Assembly (NCBI GenBank): GCA_019912965.1
Contig: JAIOHM010000213.1
Location: 1-64,000 of the forward strand
Source of the DNA: Anaerolineae bacterium
GTDB taxonomy: Bacteria; Chloroflexota; Anaerolineae; Aggregatilineales; Phototrophicaceae
Length of the DNA stretch: 64,000 bases
Direction of reading: 5' to 3'
The notes beneath the pieces were generated by a model, which was not told the origin of the DNA, did no database searches, and saw nothing but the letters and a program-made list of their open reading frames with translations. Below are positions 36,216 to 44,466 of the stretch, piece after piece. The number at the start of each line of letters is the position of its first letter. Position 1 is the stretch's first letter. The translations under genes were made by a program, and so were the position numbers.

Positions 36216-37139
36216 TTAGAGTTTGACTGCGCCGGTTGTTAGACCGCCGACGATGTAACGTTGGAGCAGGAGATAGAGTATCAAAATGGGCAGGGCAGCA
36301 ACGACTGCTCCCGCTGTAAACAGTCCCCAATTCTGGGCATAATCTGCTGACTGGAATAAGTACAATCCCACCATGATGGTCAATTTATCGGCGCTTTGAA
36401 GCAGGACGCGCGGCAGAATGAAATCGCCATAAACCGCCATGAAGGTCAGCACACCGATGCTGACGAGGATGGGTTTCGCCAACGGCAGGGTAATAAGCCG
36501 GAAAACCTGCCAATGGGTCGCACCATCAACCCGTGCAGATTCGTCAATTTCCATTGGGATTGAGTCGAGATACCCCTTCATCAAAAAGACGTTGATACTC
36601 AATGCCCCTGATGTATAGATCAATATGAGAGAAGCGTGCGAATTCAGGCCGAGAAACGAAACATGTTCGCCCAACTGCTGCATGATAGTGTAAAGGGCGA
36701 TCATGGAGAGGATTCCGGGGAAAACATTGATGATGAGGATGGCGCGCATCAAGCCCTGCCGACCATAAAATCGGAAGCGCGATAGGGCGTAAGCGGCAAT
36801 CGCGGTGCTGAGTACGCTGAGGACAGTCGAGGTAATGGCTATGTTGAAGGAGTTAAACAGCCATGTTGTAAATGGGTAGTAGCTGTTTTGGAACATGCCA
36901 CGATAGTTTTCGAAGCCCGCATTCTTGGGGATAATTTCGGGCGAAACCAGCGATCCCGATTGGTTCAACGAGGCGGATACGACCCAGACAACCGGAACAA
37001 AGGCGAACACAATCAGAATCGCGGCAATCACATAGCGAATGGCGTAGCTTATCCAGCGCCGCTGCTGAAAAGTGAGGGTGAAGGTTTTCTGATGTGAAGG
37101 GACGGTTATTTCTGATCTGATTGAGGAATTATTCGTCAT
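36216..37139 (-). CDS. carbohydrate ABC transporter permease, MalG type (galactooligosaccharide)
   Basis: The 307-residue membrane protein has about six TM segments, the EAA loop (PMEIDESARVDGATHWQVF, then ITLPLAKP) and the MalG-like ending GLTTGAVKL. The ATG at 37139 is chosen because it overlaps the stop of the MalF-type gene as TGATG, a classic coupling arrangement; a longer in-frame start exists at 37184. It forms the channel with the MalF-type permease. Specificity for galactan fragments is inferred from the flanking GH53 genes. Confidence 0.93.
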   Translation of the reverse strand: MTNNSSIRSEITVPSHQKTFTLTFQQRRWISYAIRYVIAAILIVFAFVPVVWVVSASLNQSGSLVSPEIIPKNAGFENYRGMFQNSYYPFTTWLFNSFNIAITSTVLSVLSTAIAAYALSRFRFYGRQGLMRAILIINVFPGILSMIALYTIMQQLGEHVSFLGLNSHASLILIYTSGALSINVFLMKGYLDSIPMEIDESARVDGATHWQVFRLITLPLAKPILVSIGVLTFMAVYGDFILPRVLLQSADKLTIMVGLYLFQSADYAQNWGLFTAGAVVAALPILILYLLLQRYIVGGLTTGAVKL

Positions 37140-38695
37140 CAGCTTCGATCCTCTAATACCCGCGTAAACCGGAACTGGAACCACGTAATTAGTGCTACGA
37201 ATACAAATAAGATGATGGAAATGGCAGCGGCTAATCCATAATCGGATTGGGCGGAATTGAAAGCTAGTTTGTAGACGAACGATATGAGAATATCGGTATT
37301 GCCCGCCGGGATGGGTGAGCCAGCAATGGGCGGGTTGCCTTCGTTAAAGATGTAGATCAGGTTGAAGTTGTTGAAGTTGAAGGCGAAGGATGCCACCAAC
37401 AAGGGGCTGACAATTTGTAGAAGCAGAGGCAACGTAATCCGTGAAAATCGCTGCCAGACGTTCGCCCCATCTACCGCTGCGGCATCGAGCATATCAGCCG
37501 GGATGGCCTGCAAAGCACCGCTGGAAACAATGTAAAAATAGGGATAGGAGAGCCACATGTTGATGATGATGATGGCGGCGCGGGTGGCGGTTGGGTTGGT
37601 CAGCCAGTTGGTGGTTGTGCCAAACAGGGTTTCTTGCAATTGAACGAGCGCACCAAAATCCGGATTCAGCAAATTGCGCCACACCAAAATCGAAACCAAT
37701 GCCGGGATGGGGTAGGGGATAATCAACAGGGTGCGGATGATTCGCTTACCCGGCAGGTTATCGAACAGCACGGCTATGAACAGACCTAGGATAAAGCTGA
37801 ACAGCACACTCAAAATAGCGTAGACGAAGTTCCACGAGATGATGGTGACAAGCGGGCCGCGCAGCGCAGCGCTGGAGAAAAATCGGTTAAAGTTGTTCGT
37901 CCCAATGTTGACAAAGAAACCCGTCGTGATTTCTTCCCCGGTGTCGGAAACGAAAGTTCCCTGCTGCGGATGATAAACGATTCTGGTTTCTCGGTCAGTG
38001 ATGGTATCTTGGTCGGGATTGTAGGTGTAACGCTGTTGGGCAGCAGCGGCAGCACTGAGGCTGATAATCCGTACTGTATTCGGTGGAAAACCGAATTCCA
38101 ACTGGTTCAGTTGATCGAGCATGGGAACTACGTCGCGGCGTTGCAACCTTTGGTAGCCTTCTATCGCCAGCGGGACGCCATTTTCGTCCAGTTCTCCGAA
38201 AGTGTTTGAGGCATCAGCAATTGGTTCAAGGTCTTCGCCAGTATGCGCCAGATAACTTGTATCGTCTTCACCTTGCAACCATAGGGCATAATTTCCATCA
38301 GATGACCGATACAACGTCCACTTGAATGACGGACTATCTTCAGGAACGTACTGTTCACGTTCCAGATTTCTGATGACCTGCTGTTTCGTTAGGACATGTC
38401 CATAACTGGTGTTGGTGGTGGCGATGTAGAAGGTATATAAGATGGGGTAGAGGACAAAAAGCACCGAAAGGCTGATACCGAGCGCAAGCCAACGATAAGG
38501 TTCCAAGCGTTCGACCGAAAAGCTGATGGTGATAATGAGGGCGATAACGCTTAGAACGGCTGCCAGCGGATAACTGCCATCGCCAATCAATCGCAAGATC
38601 AGCCAGAGTATCCCGGCATCAAACAGGATGACAAGAAATAGGCGGGGTGCTAAATTCGAAATCGACCCAAGTGGTTTATTTGTTGCAGTAGCCAT
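37139..38695 (-). CDS. carbohydrate ABC transporter permease, MalF type with long periplasmic loop
   Basis: This 518-residue permease has three N-terminal TM segments, then a large extracytoplasmic part (about residues 95-275) equivalent to the P2 loop of E. coli MalF, which contacts the binding protein. The transport core follows with the EAA loop (PADMLDAAAVDGANVWQRF, then ITLPLL). The other MalF-type protein of this window (2181-3056) lacks this loop. It stands between the binding-protein gene and the MalG-type gene, with translational overlap with the latter. Confidence 0.93.
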   Translation of the reverse strand: MATATNKPLGSISNLAPRLFLVILFDAGILWLILRLIGDGSYPLAAVLSVIALIITISFSVERLEPYRWLALGISLSVLFVLYPILYTFYIATTNTSYGHVLTKQQVIRNLEREQYVPEDSPSFKWTLYRSSDGNYALWLQGEDDTSYLAHTGEDLEPIADASNTFGELDENGVPLAIEGYQRLQRRDVVPMLDQLNQLEFGFPPNTVRIISLSAAAAAQQRYTYNPDQDTITDRETRIVYHPQQGTFVSDTGEEITTGFFVNIGTNNFNRFFSSAALRGPLVTIISWNFVYAILSVLFSFILGLFIAVLFDNLPGKRIIRTLLIIPYPIPALVSILVWRNLLNPDFGALVQLQETLFGTTTNWLTNPTATRAAIIIINMWLSYPYFYIVSSGALQAIPADMLDAAAVDGANVWQRFSRITLPLLLQIVSPLLVASFAFNFNNFNLIYIFNEGNPPIAGSPIPAGNTDILISFVYKLAFNSAQSDYGLAAAISIILFVFVALITWFQFRFTRVLEDRS

Positions 38696-38748
38696 AGGAA
38701 TAAAAACACTATTTCCACATTAAGCTGTTATTTTAACGCTATTTTCAA

Positions 38749-38780
38749 CAGCGGGGTCTGAATGCTGCCAGACCCCGCTG
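38749..38780. promoter_or_regulatory. perfect 12-bp stem, 8-nt loop hairpin between binding-protein and MalF-type genes
   Basis: CAGCGGGGTCTG (38749-38760) and CAGACCCCGCTG (38769-38780) are exact inverted repeats. The hairpin lies 10 nt after the binding-protein stop codon on the transcribed strand and has no U-run after it. Stem length, loop length and position match the hairpin at 3094-3125, although the sequences differ. A role in giving the binding protein more stable mRNA is inferred. Confidence 0.78.
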
Positions 38781-38790
38781 ACCAGATGAC

Positions 38791-39987
38791 TTAGCTGGCT
38801 TCACTAATTTGAGTGCGAATCTGGTTTCCTGCTTCTGTCAAAGCCTCAGCAGGGGTTAGTTCTCCCTGAGCAATCAACAAACCTGCATTGCCCCAGGCAT
38901 CCCATACATAACCCATCGCGGGGATGGCGGGCATTGGCTGACCGTTCGCTCCGGCTTCGGCAAAACCGCGCATGTCTTCATCTTCGGTGGCTTCAAAGAT
39001 CGACAACCAAGCGGAGGGACGGGGGTCGCCATCAAAAATTGCCTGTTGGGCTTCGTCGGTGGCGATGAATTCAGTCAGATAGGTTTGTGCCAGCAGCAGA
39101 TTATCACTGTTCGCATTGACCATAAAGCCCTGCACACCGATGAATGGTGCACCGGGTTCGCCGCCTTCTTCAGCAGCAGGGAATGGGCTAATGGCGTAGG
39201 GTACACCATTGGTTTTGAAACGGTCAACTGCCCATGGCCCGGTAATAATGAAGGGTGTTTTCCCGGTTTCAAACAAGACGTGGGCGGCTTCCCAATCCAG
39301 ATTTTCAGAAGCATATCCATCGCGGATCAAAGTGTTTGCCCAATCCGCACCGGCGATCATGCCTTCGCTATCCATACCGACATCTTCCGGATTGTAGCTG
39401 CCATTTTCGTCATGGCCAAAGATATAACCACCAAAAGCAGTGTAGACCGGGAAGTAGTTATAGCCGAGGTCGGGCAGGGCGACAGCATTTTCTGTTTTGC
39501 CCTCATCCACCAACTGCATTCCAATTTCGGCGACCGCTGCCCATGTAGCTGGCACATCAGGCACGAGTTCGACGTTGCGGAAGAAGGCTACGTTTTCGGT
39601 CGCAAATGGGACGCCGTATAACTCACCGTTATAGGTAAAGGCCTCAAGGGAATTTGGCAGGAAAAGATCAGCCTTGTCACCCAGATCAATGGGTGCGACA
39701 ACACCACTTTCTACCAGTGCGCCGATATTATCATGCGGGATGATGAACAGATCAGGACCTTCACCCGTGCTTGCGCCACGAATCATCGAATCTTTGGTGT
39801 CCTGAATACCCATCGGCTCAACAACAACTTCAACCCCGAATTCTTCAGTAAATTGCTTGGAGAGTTCGGTGATGGTGGGCAAACGCTGGTCATCCACCCA
39901 GATTGTCAAACTGGCATCTTGAGCAAATGCCACCGAAGACAGGGACAAGATGGTAGTCAAGATCAAAAAAAGAAATAACCGTTTCAT
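38791..39987 (-). CDS. extracellular galactooligosaccharide-binding protein, MalE type
   Basis: The 398-residue protein has a signal peptide (MKRLFLFLIL to SVAFAQD, cleavage about residue 22). It shows the MalE-like pattern LTIWVDDQRLPTI, LFIIPHDNIGALVESGVV, LPNSLEAFTYNGELYGVPFA and FIITGPWAVDRFK. The resemblance to maltose/galactan-type binding proteins agrees with the long-loop MalF partner encoded next. The GH53 genes on both ends of the operon point to beta-galactooligosaccharides as ligand. Confidence 0.92.
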   Translation of the reverse strand: MKRLFLFLILTTILSLSSVAFAQDASLTIWVDDQRLPTITELSKQFTEEFGVEVVVEPMGIQDTKDSMIRGASTGEGPDLFIIPHDNIGALVESGVVAPIDLGDKADLFLPNSLEAFTYNGELYGVPFATENVAFFRNVELVPDVPATWAAVAEIGMQLVDEGKTENAVALPDLGYNYFPVYTAFGGYIFGHDENGSYNPEDVGMDSEGMIAGADWANTLIRDGYASENLDWEAAHVLFETGKTPFIITGPWAVDRFKTNGVPYAISPFPAAEEGGEPGAPFIGVQGFMVNANSDNLLLAQTYLTEFIATDEAQQAIFDGDPRPSAWLSIFEATEDEDMRGFAEAGANGQPMPAIPAMGYVWDAWGNAGLLIAQGELTPAEALTEAGNQIRTQISEAS

Positions 39988-40011
39988 TGCAAACCCTTTC
40001 TCTTGAAAATA

Positions 40012-41073
40012 TTATTTCTGTGCATTCACTCCGTAGGAGTGCGACAGAAATTCGATACCTTTATGAACATTGCCGTTGTAATCAAAAAGAGTCGAATTTT
40101 CCCATATCGACGGCTTCTGATCGGTTGAAATCCAGGCTGGTTCCCAATAGATGACGCCCAGCCCCTCGTTGTTATAAGTGATTTGAGTGAGATCAATCAA
40201 AAAATCACGCTGCCCTTGCTGTGTTGCAGGATAGGCCGGAACAACTGCATCTTCACTCAATAAGTGTGAATCTGCCCGCCCGGTTTCCAATGTCCAGGGA
40301 TAAGCTGTTTCTACAACCATCACATCTTTGTCATAGCGTTGACGTGCCTCGCTAATGGTCTGCCCACATTGTTCCAATGAACGGATGCTCCATTTTGGAT
40401 AATAGGACAACCCAATCACATCAAAACCTTGAACCCCTGCGCTAGTTGCAGCATCAAACCAGGGAACAACATTTTCCGGCTGCGCGATGTGAAGCATGAT
40501 TTGCGTTTTCATCGATACCGCTTTAGCAGCTTCGCGCACGCCTCGTATACCAGCATTGATAAGTGGAGCATTCCGCTTCCAATTAATTTCGGCATCGTAA
40601 ATAGAAGCGTCGCCTCCATGCGGACTGTGCATCAGCATTTCGGTGTTGATCTCATTGCCCACTTGGACAAATTCGGGCATCAAACCTTCTTGATGTAACT
40701 CAATCAGTACGTCGCGTGTATAGTCGAACAAGGCCTGCTCAAGCAGCGACATATCGGTAAAATGTGCCCAAGCTGCGGGGATGATTTGCTTGGCGGGGTC
40801 TGCCCAAGTGTCTGAGTAATGAAAATCTAGCAGAATAACCATACCCAGCGCTTTAGCACGCTGTATCGTTCGTTTCACGTCAGCCAGATTGCTATAGGCT
40901 GTCCAGGTTGGTGTATGCCATAGGCGTACACGGACGATATTCGCCCCATATTTGCTCAAAATACTAAAAGGATCTTTGGGTTGTTGACCCTTATCGTAGA
41001 AAAGGCCACCACAATCTTCAACTTCATTCACATAAGAAAGGTCTGCGCCAAGATACATCTTTATGTCCGTCAT
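40012..41073 (-). CDS. GH53 galactanase-like enzyme without signal peptide
   Basis: The ~353-residue protein is a GH53 barrel alone: GADLSYVNEVEDCGG, LLDFHYSDTWADPAKQ, acid/base Glu in VQVGNEINTE (about 141) and nucleophile Glu in VVETAYPW (about 255). It is clearly related to the secreted enzyme at the other end of the operon, but it begins directly with the catalytic domain, so it should act in the cytoplasm on imported galactooligosaccharides. ATG 41073 or TTG 41079 may be the start; no strong ribosome-binding site is seen. First gene after the operator region, 24 nt before the binding-protein start. Confidence 0.92.
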   Translation of the reverse strand: MTDIKMYLGADLSYVNEVEDCGGLFYDKGQQPKDPFSILSKYGANIVRVRLWHTPTWTAYSNLADVKRTIQRAKALGMVILLDFHYSDTWADPAKQIIPAAWAHFTDMSLLEQALFDYTRDVLIELHQEGLMPEFVQVGNEINTEMLMHSPHGGDASIYDAEINWKRNAPLINAGIRGVREAAKAVSMKTQIMLHIAQPENVVPWFDAATSAGVQGFDVIGLSYYPKWSIRSLEQCGQTISEARQRYDKDVMVVETAYPWTLETGRADSHLLSEDAVVPAYPATQQGQRDFLIDLTQITYNNEGLGVIYWEPAWISTDQKPSIWENSTLFDYNGNVHKGIEFLSHSYGVNAQK

Positions 41074-41092
41074 GTTCAAAGAAGTCTTTTAA

Positions 41093-41119
41093 TCAACGCG
41101 CGTTGACAACATGCGTCAA
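41093..41119. promoter_or_regulatory. two overlapping LacI-type operators of the galactan operon
   Basis: TCAACGCGCGTTGA (41093-41106) is a perfect 14-bp palindrome with a central CGCG, and it overlaps a second inverted repeat, TTGAC-N7-GTCAA (41103-41119). Both lie just downstream of the predicted -10 box, where a repressor would block the start of transcription. No repressor gene is adjacent, and the site differs from the operator at 5730-5757, so a regulator encoded elsewhere is inferred. Confidence 0.7.
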
Positions 41120-41148
41120 TCGTAACATACAGAACATTAGCCTGTCAA
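41119..41148 (-). promoter_or_regulatory. promoter of the galactan operon
   Basis: On the minus strand TTGACA (41148-41143) is followed after 18 bp by TACGAT (41124-41119). The start of transcription would fall within the two operators. The next gene is the cytoplasmic GH53. Confidence 0.55.
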
Positions 41149-41308
41149 CAAAATCAATCAAAGAGCCACTTGAAAGAAGCCATCAATCCAGAAATGAAGG
41201 AAATTTGCGAGGGGCGATTGCAAACTTATAAGTTGGTCGTTGAATGTGTCTCGATTCGGTGGAGGAAAAACGAAGAGACAGGAAGACTGAATCGAGGAGC
41301 AAACAACA

Positions 41309-41461
41309 ATGGCAGTCTAGGGTAGAAAGCACACGGAAACGTTCAAACGCGAAGCAGTCCGGTTAATGGAGACCAGCGGCAAACCCACCGCTGAGCTGGC
41401 GCGTAATCAGGAGATTAATGCTAATAACCTGTATCGGTGGCGTGGATTGTATGGCAGCTAA
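41309..41461 (+). pseudogene. IS3-family OrfA (HTH) remnant
   Basis: After ATG 41309, with GAGGAG upstream, the frame has a TAG at codon 4 and then reads RKHTETFKREAVRLM, LARNQEINANNLYRWRGL. This is the helix-turn-helix of IS3/IS911 OrfA proteins. The premature stop and early end at TAA 41459-41461 show that it is broken. Confidence 0.75.
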
Positions 41462-41492
41462 TGTCAAGTGTGCACAAATATAATGCCATAAG

Positions 41493-41670
41493 GAGCGCTT
41501 TTTCAGCACCTTGCGGGCGGAACTGATCGACCTGGAGCGCTTTTCCCATCTAACAGACTGCCCGCACCAAGGTGTTCGCGTTCATTGAGGTGTTTTGCAA
41601 CCGTCAGCAGTGGCATTCGGTGCTGGGCTATCTCAGCCCGGCACAGTATGAGCAACTTGCCTGCCCATGA
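41493..41670 (+). pseudogene. IS3-family OrfB (transposase) C-terminal remnant
   Basis: From 41493 the frame reads ERFFSTLRAELIDLERF. It then continues in another frame from 41560 as ARTKVFAFIEVFCNRQQW and HSVLGYLSPAQYEQLA, ending at TGA 41668-41670. This is the conserved end of IS3 transposases, with a frameshift between the two parts and the catalytic core missing. Confidence 0.75.
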
Positions 41671-41753
41671 TATTTTTTACTGTCCGTTCAATCGGGGTAG
41701 GTTCAACTCCTGCAAATTAAAGGTGGTATCTGATAGGTTTATCCCAATTTACC

Positions 41754-43991
41754 TTACTTCAAAGGGATGGAAACTGTAAATACTGTGCCTTCGTCTTCTT
41801 TGCTTTGAACACTAATGGTTCCCCTATGTAGCTCCACATAACTTTTCACGATTGAAAGCCCTAGCCCAGTTCCTTCAATACCTCGTGTATTCGTGGCTCG
41901 ATGGAATGGCTGGAATAGATTTGCTTGATCGATTTCTGGAATACCAATTCCATCATCACTCACGCGGAAAATCAGATGGTTTTGATCGTTTTCTACCTTG
42001 AGGCAGACGTGACCGTTATGAGGAGAGTATTTGAATGCATTTGACAAAAGATTGACTAGAGCATAATGGATTAAATTGGGATCAAAGTGTGCTTCCTCGT
42101 AATGATAATTGTAGACGAACTCGACCTCATGGGTTTTTTCCGCCATGCTGCGAAAACTGTCCAAAATTTGTTCACAAAATGGTTTAAGCGCGACGGATTT
42201 CGGTTTAAAATCGAGCTTTCCAGCATTTGCTTTACTCATTGTGAGAACATCATCAAGTAGTTGAGTCATATGATCCACCTCAGTGTGTATCTGATGCAAT
42301 TTTGCTGTACGCTGTTCAACGGACATTCGATCAAGGTATGTTTCCAGCATATGGATACTCATCTTGATGATAGTCAATGGAGTTCGAAAATCATGCGATG
42401 CGGTCGCAATGAAGCGTTCCTTCAATGCGATCATTTCTTGTTCTTTTTCCAACTCGATACGGAGTTTTTCTGCGTTCAGCCGTTCCGTAATATCATTCGC
42501 GACTCCAATGATGCCTTTGATTTCACCGAGGTTGTTTTTTAATGGGGAATAACGCACATCGAGAATGATGTCCCCTAATGTTTGAATGGTAGATGCCTCC
42601 TCCCCATTAAGCACTGACTGGAAGCGTTCCTTAATATTGGGAACAAACTCACCAAACGTTTCAAAAATGGATTTTCCTAAAAAAATATTAGGATCGCCTC
42701 CAAATATATTTACGCCGCGACCCTGCAAAAATGTGACAACCCCATTGGTATCAACTTCAAATAGAATTACCGGTGTTCCAGAAACAACTGCACGAAGATG
42801 TGCTTCACTTGCGCGTAATAATTCCTCAGCCTGTCTGCGATCTGTAATATCGCGTGAGATTCCAACTAGGCCGATAACATCTCCCAACTCATTTCGCAGT
42901 GGAACTTTAGTCATGAGCAACCATTGTGAGCGACCCTGGGCATTGTGTATGAGTCGTTCCTGATTGATTAAAGGGACACCAGTGAGCATTAATTCTTCAT
43001 CATCATTGTGAAACTGTTGAACAAAATCTGGTGATTGCAAATCTTGATCTGTTTTATCTATAACTTGGGCAGGTGTGCGGTGAATAGCAGCCGAATGGGG
43101 TGTATTACTCGCTATAAATCGCCCACTCCGATCCTTAACAAATATATAATCCGGTACATTGTCAATGAGCGTTCTGAGTAGATTGCGTTCTCTTTTTAAC
43201 TTGATTTCGCCCATCTTTCGATCTGTGATATCACGCACGATGTAAGCCACCATAGACTTTTCATCATACATTGGTTGCATGGGCGATATACGGGCTTCAA
43301 ACCACTTGACGTTATCTGATGACTCGATCTGATATTCAACTGATTGTGTGGTAGTCGTTGCGATAGTTCGATGAATGGCATTTAGGAGTTGTTGGGCTGC
43401 ATGGGCTGGCATTACATCACGAATGCATTTTCCCAGAAGATGTTGACCTTCTCTGTAAAGGTGATGATCTGCTCCACTTAGGAGACGAACGAAATGCCCG
43501 TTACCATCAACGATAAACGCGAGGTCTGGAAGTGCCTTTGCAAAAGCACTGAGACGCTCTTCACTGGTTCGAAGGGCTTGTTCGGAAAGCAGTTGTTCAT
43601 CTTGAAGTCGTTTATGTTCAACGGCTGCTAGAATTACCAATGGCAACCTGCGAATATGCTTCGGACTCTTGATTACATAATCAACAGCGCCGCGTTTCAT
43701 GGCTTCGACTGCCACTTCTTCAGAACCTGTGCCTGTAACAAGAATTACCGGAAGCGACGGGGTTACTTTGTAGACAGCATCAATAACCTGTAATCCTTCA
43801 AAACCAAGAATATTAAAATCAGTCAAAACAGCATCATAATTGGTTTTGGTTAATTGGATTTCAAATTCCTGTCGGGAAGCTGCTGCCGTTACAACAAATT
43901 GATCACTCTCGCGTTCTAGCACATCGCGAACTAATTCCCGATCAAGCACACTATCATCAACGTGTAAAATGTGGAGGGGCGATGGGGGCAT
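41754..43991 (-). CDS. hybrid sensor histidine kinase: receiver, PAS repeats, HisKA, HATPase
   Basis: The ~745-residue soluble protein begins with a receiver domain (ILHVDDSVLDREL, phosphoacceptor in AVLTDFNILGFEG, Lys in YVIKSP). About three PAS/PAC units follow (roughly 150-500, each ending near DITDR/NDITER), then HisKA (TASHDFRTPLTIIKM) and HATPase (LVNLLSNAFKYSPHNG, VSDDGIGIP, GTGLGLSIVKSYVELHRG). ATG 43991 is chosen for GGAGAG upstream and because it leaves a 2-nt gap to the preceding gene. It probably receives phosphate on its own N-terminal receiver or from its operon partners; no transcriptional output domain is present. Confidence 0.92.
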   Translation of the reverse strand: MPPSPLHILHVDDSVLDRELVRDVLERESDQFVVTAAASRQEFEIQLTKTNYDAVLTDFNILGFEGLQVIDAVYKVTPSLPVILVTGTGSEEVAVEAMKRGAVDYVIKSPKHIRRLPLVILAAVEHKRLQDEQLLSEQALRTSEERLSAFAKALPDLAFIVDGNGHFVRLLSGADHHLYREGQHLLGKCIRDVMPAHAAQQLLNAIHRTIATTTTQSVEYQIESSDNVKWFEARISPMQPMYDEKSMVAYIVRDITDRKMGEIKLKRERNLLRTLIDNVPDYIFVKDRSGRFIASNTPHSAAIHRTPAQVIDKTDQDLQSPDFVQQFHNDDEELMLTGVPLINQERLIHNAQGRSQWLLMTKVPLRNELGDVIGLVGISRDITDRRQAEELLRASEAHLRAVVSGTPVILFEVDTNGVVTFLQGRGVNIFGGDPNIFLGKSIFETFGEFVPNIKERFQSVLNGEEASTIQTLGDIILDVRYSPLKNNLGEIKGIIGVANDITERLNAEKLRIELEKEQEMIALKERFIATASHDFRTPLTIIKMSIHMLETYLDRMSVEQRTAKLHQIHTEVDHMTQLLDDVLTMSKANAGKLDFKPKSVALKPFCEQILDSFRSMAEKTHEVEFVYNYHYEEAHFDPNLIHYALVNLLSNAFKYSPHNGHVCLKVENDQNHLIFRVSDDGIGIPEIDQANLFQPFHRATNTRGIEGTGLGLSIVKSYVELHRGTISVQSKEDEGTVFTVSIPLK

Positions 43992-43993
43992 AA

Positions 43994-44464
43994 TTATTTC
44001 TCTCCAAAATTCGATAGCGGCGGACTGGCGTTGAGAGTTAACCAATATCGATTGATTTGATGAACAAGCTCCAAAAAGCTAGTGGCTGATATTGGCTTAA
44101 CCAAATAACTATTTGCACCACTATCATAACTTTTGATAAGGTCTTTTTCTTCTTGAGAAGAGGTTAAAATAATGACTGGCAGGCGTTTGAGTTCTGGTGT
44201 TGTTTTGATTTGCTGCAGCACTTGATGCCCATCTATACCAGGTAACTTCAGATCTAAAAGGATTAACTGCGGTATCGGGTAGATATTTCGGTCATCATAT
44301 TGCCCTCGACCAAATAAGTAATTTAGGGCTTCATGACCGGATCGGACGACGTAGATGCTGCTTCCCAATTGGGCTTCTCGAAATGCATCTAGCGTAAGTT
44401 CAATATCAAAGAGGTTGTCCTCAACAAGAAGGATTCGTGTCAGCCGATTTTCTCGTGATGTCAC
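43994..44464 (-). CDS. response regulator of Rcp1 type, receiver domain only
   Basis: The 156-residue receiver starts with ILLVEDNLFDIELT and has the Rcp1-like insert region LNYLFGRGQYDD, phosphoacceptor Asp in LILLDLKLPGIDG, the switch in ILTSSQEE and Lys in YLVKPI. Receivers of this type usually pair with phytochrome-like kinases, which fits the GAF-rich kinase encoded just before it. The start is GTG at 44464 with AAAGGAA upstream. Only 2 nt separate it from each neighbour. Confidence 0.92.
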   Translation of the reverse strand: MTSRENRLTRILLVEDNLFDIELTLDAFREAQLGSSIYVVRSGHEALNYLFGRGQYDDRNIYPIPQLILLDLKLPGIDGHQVLQQIKTTPELKRLPVIILTSSQEEKDLIKSYDSGANSYLVKPISATSFLELVHQINRYWLTLNASPPLSNFGEK

Positions 44465-44466
44465 AG

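Larger units (their letters stand above)
41309..41670 (+). mobile_element. degenerate IS3-family insertion sequence
   Basis: Pieces of both IS3 reading frames are present in order within 362 bp, where an intact element would be about 1.2-1.5 kb. Most of OrfB, including the DDE catalytic core, is deleted. No clear terminal inverted repeats or target duplication could be seen. It lies in a gap between the galactan operon and a histidine kinase operon and is a relic, not an active element. Confidence 0.75.

Noticed and set aside
41695-41725. tRNA-like T-arm sequence (GTAGG-TTCAACT-CCTGC)
   Set aside because: No acceptor, D or anticodon arm can be formed with the flanking sequence, so it is a chance match.
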